Source: Pseudomonadota bacterium (lineage in GTDB: Bacteria > Pseudomonadota > Alphaproteobacteria > Sphingomonadales > Sphingomonadaceae). From it: DNA of 9,784 bases. The position numbers and the translations under genes were made by a program. The stretch is taken from positions 1 to 9,784 of the forward strand of contig JAFAED010000521.1 in assembly GCA_023424275.1 (NCBI GenBank). Direction: 5' to 3'. Shown one piece after another: positions 1-5,923 of this stretch (position 1 is its first letter; each line of letters opens with the position of its first letter). The notes beneath the pieces were generated by a model, which was given only the letters and a program-made list of their open reading frames with translations, had not been told where the DNA came from and did not search any database.

Positions 1-2
1 TC

Positions 3-971
3 GCCCCGCTGCTGATCTTCGTCCTGCTCTTTGCGGCGCTGTCGATCCTCGTCCCCGACTTTTTCGGAATCCGGAACATGCGCGGCTTGATCCTGTCGGT
101 GACGCTTGTCGGGACGATCGCGACGACGATGATGCTCGTCCTTGCGCTCCGCGAAGTCGACCTGTCGGTCGGATCGATCACCGCCCTGTCGGGCGTCGTC
201 TGCGCGGTGACGATCAGCAGCAGCGGCAGCGTCGCGCTGGGCGTCGTCGCGGGGCTCGCGGCCGGGCTGTTCGTCGGCCTCGCCAACGGGATGATCGTCG
301 CCAAATTGAAGGTCAATTCGTTGATCGTTACCCTCGCCATGATGGAAATCGTCCGCGGCCTCGCCTTCCTCGCATCGGGCGGCGAAGCGGTGTCGATCCC
401 GGCCGAGCGCTTTTACGAGCTGGGGTCGGGCACTTTCCTTGGCATCAACTACCCGATCTGGATCATGCTCCTCTGCTTTGCGCTGTTCGGGGTCATCCTC
501 AACCGCACCGTCTTCGGGCGCAACATCCTCGCGATCGGCGGCAATCCCGAAGCCGCGAGGCTCGCCGGGGTTCCCGTCGATCGCGTCCGCATCGCGGTAT
601 TCGCGTTGCAGGGGCTGATCGCCGGCCTCGCCGGCATCGTCCTCGCGGCGCGCATCACCAGCGGCCAGCCCAATACCAGCCTGGGCCTCGAACTCGCGGT
701 CATCTCTGCCTGCGTGCTCGGCGGCGTTTCGCTCGCTGGCGGCGTCGGCACGATCACCGGGGTCATCATCGGCGTGTTCATCATGGGGGCGGCGCAAAAT
801 GCGCTCAACCTGCTCGATGTCCCCACTTTCTACCAATATGTCGTGCGCGGCGGAATCCTGCTCGCGGCGGTCATCTTCGACCGGCTGCGCCAGACCGGAC
901 GCCTCGGCCTGCCCGCCTTCGCGCGGTCAACGCGCGCGCCCTCTTTGACCAAGGAAACGACCACCGCATGA
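3..971 (+). CDS. araH: AraH-like sugar ABC transporter permease (5' partial)
   Basis: Inner-membrane permease of a ribose/arabinose-type importer (BPD_transp_2 family); with a binding protein and an ATPase it would carry a monosaccharide into the cytoplasm. The frame is open from base 3, and the residues before the Met at 78 (APLLIFVLLF, then LVPDFFGIRN) match the first membrane segment of E. coli AraH as I remember it. That Met is therefore internal, and roughly 26 residues lie outside the window. Several hydrophobic helices are visible. The conserved cytoplasmic loop GRNILAIGGNPEAARLAGVP and the stretches SGQPNTS, ISACVLGGVSL and QYVVRGGILLAAVIFDR all resemble AraH closely. Its stop overlaps the dgoD start by 4 bp (ATGA), so the two are co-translated. 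The neighbourhood suggests D-galactose is as likely a substrate as L-arabinose. The family call is firm; the substrate is inferred. Confidence 0.9.
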   Translation, partial: APLLIFVLLFAALSILVPDFFGIRNMRGLILSVTLVGTIATTMMLVLALREVDLSVGSITALSGVVCAVTISSSGSVALGVVAGLAAGLFVGLANGMIVAKLKVNSLIVTLAMMEIVRGLAFLASGGEAVSIPAERFYELGSGTFLGINYPIWIMLLCFALFGVILNRTVFGRNILAIGGNPEAARLAGVPVDRVRIAVFALQGLIAGLAGIVLAARITSGQPNTSLGLELAVISACVLGGVSLAGGVGTITGVIIGVFIMGAAQNALNLLDVPTFYQYVVRGGILLAAVIFDRLRQTGRLGLPAFARSTRAPSLTKETTTA

Positions 972-2113
972 GTTCAATCGCAAATATCGAATGGTTCCTC
1001 GTTCCGCCGCGCTGGCTGTTCGTGCGGGTCGAAACCGACGACGGCATTGTCGGTTGGGGCGAAGCGTCGCTCGAAGGCCATGCCGAGGCCGTCGCGGGCG
1101 CGCTCGATGCCGCGCGCGACCGGCTGATCGGGCATGACGCCGACCGGATCGAGGATGCCTGGCAGACCTGTCATCGGCTCGGCTTCTATCGCGGCGGCCC
1201 GGTATTCATGTCGGCAATCTCGGGCATCGACCAGGCGCTGTGGGATATCAAGGGCAAGAAGCTCGGCGTGCCCGTCTGGCAATTGCTCGGCGGCCAGGTC
1301 CGTGACCGGGTCGACGTCTATGCCTGGATCGGTGGCGACCGGCCCGGCGACGTTGCCGAGGCATCGGCCGCACGGTTCGAGCAGGGATTTCGGGCGGTCA
1401 AGATGAACGCAACCGAAGCGATCGGCTGGCTCGACAGCCCCGACAGCCTGAAGGAGCCGGTCGAACGCCTCCGCCTCGTGCGTGAGACCGGGATCGACGC
1501 CGGCCTCGATTTTCATGGGCGTGTACACAAACCGATGGCCCGCCAGCTCATCAAGGCGCTCGAGCCGCACGGCCCGCTGTTCGTCGAGGAACCGCTGACG
1601 TCGGAGCATCCCGAAGCGATCGCGCAGCTTGCGGCGCAAACGCATGTGCCGCTGGCATTCGGCGAACGGCTTTACACGCGCTGGGACTTCAAGCGGCTGT
1701 TCGAACTCGGCGCGGTCGACATCATCCAGCCCGATCTCAGCCACGCTGGCGGCATTTCAGAGGTGCGTCGCATCGCGGCGATGGCCGAAACCTATGACGT
1801 TGCGGTCGCTCCGCACTGCCCGCTCGGCCCGCTCGCGCTCGCCGCCTGTATGCAGATCGCGCTCACGACACCGAATTTCGTTATCCAGGAAATGTCGCTG
1901 GGCATCCATTACAACAGGGTCGACGCCGACCTTGGCACCTATCTGGCGGACCCGGGCGTCTTCGCGGTAGAAGGCGGCAGCGTCGCCGCGCTGACGGGAC
2001 CCGGCCTCGGCGTCGAAATCGACGAGGAAAAGGTCCGCAGCGTAGCGCGCGATCCGCACCGCTGGCGCAATCCGGTCTGGCGCGGAGCCGACGGGAGCTT
2101 GCGCGAATGGTGA
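968..2113 (+). CDS. dgoD: D-galactonate dehydratase, enolase superfamily (DgoD)
   Basis: Cytoplasmic Mg-dependent dehydratase converting D-galactonate to 2-keto-3-deoxy-D-galactonate in the De Ley-Doudoroff galactose pathway. At 381 residues it is almost the same length as E. coli DgoD (382 from memory), with close similarity throughout: PPRW near the N-terminus, YRGGP at 74-78, GIDQALWDIKGK at 86-97, a WRNP-W-R C-terminus. Metal ligands are D181 (LDFHGRV), E207 (VEEP) and E233 (GER). The acid/base His residues are H183 and H283 (APHCPLGP), with D256 (QPDLSHAGG) pairing with H283. The mandelate-racemase KxK motif is K145-M-N147, as in DgoD. AAGGAA at 951-956, 11 nt upstream, supports the ATG at 968. 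It overlaps the permease stop by 4 bp and the next gene by 7 bp, so it belongs to one operon. L-arabinonate shares the C2-C4 stereochemistry and is a possible alternative substrate. Confidence 0.93.
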   Translation: MSSIANIEWFLVPPRWLFVRVETDDGIVGWGEASLEGHAEAVAGALDAARDRLIGHDADRIEDAWQTCHRLGFYRGGPVFMSAISGIDQALWDIKGKKLGVPVWQLLGGQVRDRVDVYAWIGGDRPGDVAEASAARFEQGFRAVKMNATEAIGWLDSPDSLKEPVERLRLVRETGIDAGLDFHGRVHKPMARQLIKALEPHGPLFVEEPLTSEHPEAIAQLAAQTHVPLAFGERLYTRWDFKRLFELGAVDIIQPDLSHAGGISEVRRIAAMAETYDVAVAPHCPLGPLALAACMQIALTTPNFVIQEMSLGIHYNRVDADLGTYLADPGVFAVEGGSVAALTGPGLGVEIDEEKVRSVARDPHRWRNPVWRGADGSLREW

Positions 2114-2850
2114 GTGCAAAACGGTTTGCGAACAGGACGGTCATCATCACCGGCGCGCTTGGCGGCATCGGTGCCGCCACCGCGCATGCCTTTGCCAAAG
2201 GCGGTGCGCGGATCATGCTCGTCGACCTTGCGGACGAAGGCGGCGACGCTGCACCGCTGCTTGATGCGGGCGCCGAAAGGGTCGCCTATGCCGCGTGCGA
2301 CGTATCCGACGAACAGGCCGTCGCAGCCGTCGCGGCGCGCGCGGCGGACGAGCTGGGCAGCTTCGACCTGCTCGTCAACATCGCTGGCGCGATGATTTAC
2401 AAGCCGATCGCCGAACTGACCGCGGCCGACTGGACCCGGATTCTTGGTATCAACCTGCTCGGCGCAGCCTTCTTCACGCGCCATGCGCTGAACATGATGC
2501 CGCGCGGCGGGGCGATCGTGAATGTCGCCTCGATCCACGCGCGGCAGACCTCGCCGCTCGTCGCGCCCTATGCGGCGGCAAAGGCCGCGCTGTGCAGCCT
2601 GACACGGACGACCGCGATCGAGGGCCGCGACGCGGGCATTCGCGCCAATGCGGTGCTGCCGGGCGCGATCGACACGCCGATGCTGTGGTCGAGTCCGAAC
2701 ATCGCATCGGGCGCCGAGGTCATCGAACCCGCCGACGTCGGCGCGCCCGAAGATGTCGCGAACGCGGTCGCTTTCCTCGCCTCCGACGATGCGAATTTCG
2801 TCACGGGCGTATCGATGGAAGTCGACGGCGGACGCCTCGCCAAGCTGTAG
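2107..2850 (+). CDS. SDR-family NAD(P)-dependent dehydrogenase, probable sugar or keto-sugar-acid oxidoreductase
   Basis: Classical short-chain dehydrogenase/reductase of 247 residues, the usual length. Visible motifs are the nucleotide-binding TGALGGIG (15-22), an acidic D40 at the end of the second beta strand that favours NAD over NADP, D65-V, NIAG (91-94), N116, catalytic S142, Y155-xxx-K159 (YAAAK), PG at 185-186 and a typical VDGG end. The ATG at 2107 lies inside the last codons of dgoD (7-bp overlap) and has GGGAG at 2093-2097 with 9-nt spacing. A GTG at 2110 is a weaker alternative. Coupling to dgoD suggests a role in the same pathway. Two are plausible: a D-galactose/L-arabinose 1-dehydrogenase making the lactone, or a dehydrogenase of the 2-keto-3-deoxy acid, as in non-phosphorylating L-fucose and L-rhamnose pathways. 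Sequence alone does not decide the substrate. Confidence 0.87.
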   Translation: MVSAKRFANRTVIITGALGGIGAATAHAFAKGGARIMLVDLADEGGDAAPLLDAGAERVAYAACDVSDEQAVAAVAARAADELGSFDLLVNIAGAMIYKPIAELTAADWTRILGINLLGAAFFTRHALNMMPRGGAIVNVASIHARQTSPLVAPYAAAKAALCSLTRTTAIEGRDAGIRANAVLPGAIDTPMLWSSPNIASGAEVIEPADVGAPEDVANAVAFLASDDANFVTGVSMEVDGGRLAKL

Positions 2851-2862
2851 CCTTCCAGATGA

Positions 2863-2877
2863 GCGCTACCTTAGCGC
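2863..2877. terminator. Short hairpin 12 bp after the SDR stop, weak terminator candidate
   Basis: GCGCTA (2863-2868) and TAGCGC (2872-2877) form a perfect 6-bp stem with a 3-nt CCT loop. No T-tract follows on either strand, so intrinsic termination is doubtful. It could instead protect the 3' end of the mRNA. Confidence 0.3.
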
Positions 2878-2931
2878 ACGAAAAGAAATGTCGAATTTGG
2901 GGTGGGGAGCTGCCATTCATCTACCCACTTC

Positions 2932-3022
2932 CGTCATCCCGGGCTTGACCCGGGATCCCGCTTTTTGATGCGCTGATTGCCTTCGATCTCAAGCGGGACC
3001 CCGGATCAAGTCCGGGGTGACG
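2932..3022. repeat. REP-like extragenic palindrome with two self-complementary arms
   Basis: The left arm (2932-2963, starting CGTCATCCCGGGCTTGACCC) and right arm (2991-3022, ending TCAAGTCCGGGGTGACG) are inverted copies with 28 of 32 positions complementary, separated by 27 nt. Each arm is also a small hairpin with a CTTGA or TCAAG loop: TCCCGGG/CCCGGGA on the left, ATCCCGC outside. All four differences between arms are transitions, and they pair inside each arm (T2937-A2955 and G2943-C2949 on the left). Such elements are common between genes in sphingomonads and other alphaproteobacteria. In this convergent position it may help terminate both operons; the left arm is followed by TTTTT at 2962-2966. 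Confidence 0.75.
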
Positions 3023-3107
3023 ATAAAAGAGGCGTCAGCAACCGGTCGGTTCCAGCCGTCCAGTTCGGCTCCAGCGAAATACCGAATGAATCGCTGCTGA
3101 AACGCAA

Positions 3108-3131
3108 TCGCCCCCGCATATGCGGGGGCGA
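3108..3131. terminator. Perfect 24-bp GC-rich palindrome downstream of the receptor gene
   Basis: The half-site TCGCCCCCGCAT (3108-3119) is followed directly by its exact complement (3120-3131), centred on CATATG. It starts 24 bp after the receptor's TAA and could form a very stable hairpin in the 3' end of the minus-strand transcript. There is no clear T-tract, only TTGCGTTTC on the minus strand. It may be a terminator, an mRNA-stabilising hairpin or a protein site. Confidence 0.45.
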
Positions 3132-3155
3132 CGACGGCCATAGCTTAATAACGAT

Positions 3156-5873
3156 TTAGAAGCTGGCGCGCACCCCGAAGCTGATCCGGCGCCCCGATTC
3201 CTCGAGCGTCAGGATACGTTCCTGATAGGCCGAATAGCTGCGCGACCTTTTGTTGCCGATGTTCACCGCCTCGGCAAAGATCGAGACATTGTCGGTCACC
3301 GCAAAGCTGCCCGACAGGTCGACCTGGCCGTAACCGTTGACATTTTCGGGCTGCCCTTCGGATCCGAAGGTGCGGCGCAGGAACCCCTCGCGCCAATTAT
3401 AGGCGACGCGAAGCTGTACCGGCCCCTTCTCGTAAAACGCCACGAGGTTTGCCGAGTCCGACAGGCCTTCGACGTTGAACACCTGCGCCGACAGGCTGGG
3501 GTCGAAGGTCACCGAGCTTTCGACCTTGGTGTAATTGGCCGAGAAGCCGAAGCCGTCGAAGGGCGCCGGCAGGAAGTCGAGCGTCGCCTGCGCCGCGACC
3601 TCGAAGCCATAGACCTCGGCCGACTGGGCGTTGGTCGGGCGCGTGTCGAGGAAATCATAGCCGAGTATCTCGCGCGGCTGCGTGACCAGCGAGACGAAAT
3701 TGTCGACCTTCTTGTAAAAGCCCGCGATGCTCGCATAGCTCGACCGGCTGAAATAATAGTCGAGCCCGACGTCGGCGTTCCACGCGAGATAAGGCTTCAG
3801 CGCCGGATTGCCGCCCGACACGAAGAAGGACGCCGGCGGGCGCAGATTATAGGATTCATTGAGCCCGAGGCTGGTCAGCGTCGGCCGCGTCAGCGTCCGC
3901 GAACCGGCAAGGCGCGCGACGAGCTGGTCGGTGATATTGAGCCGCGCGCTCAATGACGGCAGGAAATAATTATAGTCGTTGGTCGCGCTGACCGCGACCG
4001 GCGGGCTCAGTTCGAAATCGAGGAAGGTCGCGTCGCCGGGGATCGCGGTCAGGCTCAACAATTGCTGCGAAAAGCCCTTGGCGTCGAGCTTGGTATAGAC
4101 CCAGCGCCCGCCGATGGTGGCGGTCCACGGCATGTTGCCGGCATCCCCCTCGAACTCGGCCTGCAGATAGGCGGCGAAGCTCTTTTCGCGCACCGATCCC
4201 GACGCCTGCGGGTTGAACACGCCGCTATAGCCGCCGCCGTTCGCCGCGAGCGCGGCGCGGAAACCTGCGGGGTTGTTCGCCTGCGCGATCGCCGCGTCGG
4301 TCGTGTAATAGGCGAGCAAGGCCTTGGGATCGAAGGTCAGCCATTTGGTCGGCAGGTTCGGGCTGCCGAGGAAGGTCTTGCCGCCGCTGTCGAACACCTG
4401 CGTCAGATTGGCGGGCAGCGTGACATTATAGCCGCAATAGCCGCAAAAGACGGCGCCCGGCGTTTCATAGGCGTCGGTGACCTTCTTGCGCCGCGATGCA
4501 AGCACCCCGAATTTGAGCGCGCTCAATGTCCCGTCGAATTCCTGCGTCCCGTCGACGCGCAACTGGAGCACGTCGTCCGAGATATTTTCGCCGGCCAGGC
4601 GCGCGAAATGCCCGCGCGCGCGCGCGACGTCGGTCGTCGGGAAGACGTTGGTGTAGGCGGGGGTCGACTGGTCGGCCTGCAAATCCCATGTCGGGTTGAG
4701 CCCGGTGTTGCGCGCGCCGATCACGATCACCGGCACGCCGTCGCGGCCGTGGTTGGTCGCGCGCGACCAGGACAGGTCGGTGACGATCGTCGTGCGGTCC
4801 GAGGGCGTCCATTCGATATTGCCCGCGATCTGAAAGGTGCGCGCATCGCGCGGCGGCAGCGCACTGATCGTATTGTCGGTGGCGAGGCTGCCCGTGTCGC
4901 TGCGCACATAATGCGTCAGCGTGCCATTTTCGTTCGCGGTCGCCGAAATGATGTCGGCGGGGTCGGAGAAATAGCCCATCGCGTTGGTGATCGAGTTCAC
5001 CTTATATTGCGAATAGAGCCCATCGAGCTTGATCGAAACGGTGTCCGAGGGACGGAAATCGATCGCCAGCGTGCCGCCGATCCGTTCGCGCGTGCTGGTA
5101 TCGACCGCCTGCCCCGTACCGCGGTCGACCGCGACGCCGGCAAGGTCGACGACCCCGTCCTTGTCGAAATCGAGGTTCTGGTTGACCACCCAGCCGTCGG
5201 TACTGAAGCGTTTCACGCGCGACTTGCGCTTGTCGTAGACAAGGCTGCCGAGGATGCCGAAACTGTCGTCGGCGTTGCTCCAGCTCGCAAGCGCGGTCGC
5301 GGTCGGCGTGACCTTGTCCGACCCGCTGTCATATTTGCCGCCTAGGCTGCCTGCGGCGAAGAAGCCCGAACGATCGGTCGGGCGCGCGGTGCGGATATTG
5401 ACGGTCGATCCGATGCCGCCGTCCTGCAGCGTCGCCGACGACGATTTATAGACATCGGCGCCCGAGATGAGTTCGGAAGGCAGGATGTCGAAGCTGAACT
5501 CGCGCCCGTCATTGTCGGTCGCGAGCACACGGCCGTTGAGCAGCACCGTATTGAATTCGGGGCCAAAGCCGCGGACGGTGATGAAACGTCCCTCGCCCTG
5601 GCTCCGATCGATCGAAACGCCGGGCACGCGTTGCAGCGATTCCGCGACATTCTGGTCGGGGAATTTGCCGATATCCTCGGCCGAGATCGAGTCGACGACG
5701 CCGACGGCTTCGCGCTTGATGTCGAGCGCGCGCTCGAGGCTGGCGCGCGTACCCGTGACGACGATGTCGTCGTTCGGCGTTTCGGCGATATCGCTCTGGG
5801 CATGCGCGGGCATGCTCACGGCAAAGCCCGCTCCCGCCATCAGCGATACGATGAAGGCTTTCCTTCCGGTCAT
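3156..5873 (-). CDS. TonB-dependent outer-membrane receptor, probable oligosaccharide importer
   Basis: Outer-membrane receptor of 905 residues in the style of the Xanthomonas/Caulobacter TonB receptor family (TIGR01782-like). It has a signal peptide 1-25 (cleavage AHA|Q), a TonB box/energy-coupling stretch DDIVVTGTRASL (35-46), and a plug domain at about 55-165 with FPDQNVAESLQRVPGVSIDR, ITVRGFGPEFNTVLLNGR and STVNIRT. The beta-barrel follows and ends in the usual aromatic residue (ASF). No N-terminal STN signalling domain is present, so it is not a transducing receptor. Odd points are a DxDxDGxxD calcium-loop-like motif at 235-243 and CGYC at 477-480. A strong AAGGAGG (AGGAGG at 5883-5888, 9-nt spacing) sets the ATG at 5873. 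It lies 50 bp after the GH97 gene on the same strand, so it probably imports that enzyme's substrate. The family is firm; the ligand is inferred. Confidence 0.93.
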   Translation of the reverse strand: MTGRKAFIVSLMAGAGFAVSMPAHAQSDIAETPNDDIVVTGTRASLERALDIKREAVGVVDSISAEDIGKFPDQNVAESLQRVPGVSIDRSQGEGRFITVRGFGPEFNTVLLNGRVLATDNDGREFSFDILPSELISGADVYKSSSATLQDGGIGSTVNIRTARPTDRSGFFAAGSLGGKYDSGSDKVTPTATALASWSNADDSFGILGSLVYDKRKSRVKRFSTDGWVVNQNLDFDKDGVVDLAGVAVDRGTGQAVDTSTRERIGGTLAIDFRPSDTVSIKLDGLYSQYKVNSITNAMGYFSDPADIISATANENGTLTHYVRSDTGSLATDNTISALPPRDARTFQIAGNIEWTPSDRTTIVTDLSWSRATNHGRDGVPVIVIGARNTGLNPTWDLQADQSTPAYTNVFPTTDVARARGHFARLAGENISDDVLQLRVDGTQEFDGTLSALKFGVLASRRKKVTDAYETPGAVFCGYCGYNVTLPANLTQVFDSGGKTFLGSPNLPTKWLTFDPKALLAYYTTDAAIAQANNPAGFRAALAANGGGYSGVFNPQASGSVREKSFAAYLQAEFEGDAGNMPWTATIGGRWVYTKLDAKGFSQQLLSLTAIPGDATFLDFELSPPVAVSATNDYNYFLPSLSARLNITDQLVARLAGSRTLTRPTLTSLGLNESYNLRPPASFFVSGGNPALKPYLAWNADVGLDYYFSRSSYASIAGFYKKVDNFVSLVTQPREILGYDFLDTRPTNAQSAEVYGFEVAAQATLDFLPAPFDGFGFSANYTKVESSVTFDPSLSAQVFNVEGLSDSANLVAFYEKGPVQLRVAYNWREGFLRRTFGSEGQPENVNGYGQVDLSGSFAVTDNVSIFAEAVNIGNKRSRSYSAYQERILTLEESGRRISFGVRASF

Positions 5874-5882
5874 AATCTATCC

Positions 5883-5888
5883 CCTCCT
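5883..5888 (-). promoter_or_regulatory. Strong Shine-Dalgarno of the TonB receptor gene
   Basis: The minus strand reads AAGGAGGGGATAGATT before the ATG. AGGAGG is full complementarity to the 16S 3' end and sits 9 nt from the start. The 50-bp gap after the GH97 gene shows no promoter, so the receptor is likely translated strongly from a shared mRNA. Confidence 0.75.
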
Positions 5889-5923
5889 TGGTCGTTGTTC
5901 GGCCAGCCTTCGCCGGCGCATGG

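Larger units (their letters stand above)
2851..3155. other. Convergent intergenic region without a gene
   Basis: This gap separates the stop of the plus-strand SDR gene from the stop of the minus-strand receptor gene. I see no convincing coding frame in it. It holds three palindromic structures, listed separately: a short hairpin right after the SDR stop, a long two-armed repeat, and a perfect palindrome just downstream of the receptor stop. The stretch 3023-3107 between the last two shows nothing recognisable. Confidence 0.8.

Noticed and set aside
78..971. Met at 78 as the start of the permease
   Set aside because: The frame is open to base 3, and the residues before 78 match the first membrane segment of AraH, so this Met is internal.
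974..1744. Minus-strand open frame across dgoD
   Set aside because: It overlaps the full catalytic core of dgoD and its translation resembles no family.
4062..5345. Long open frame on the plus strand opposite the receptor gene
   Set aside because: Antisense shadow of the beta-barrel coding sequence; Arg-rich and low in recognisable structure.
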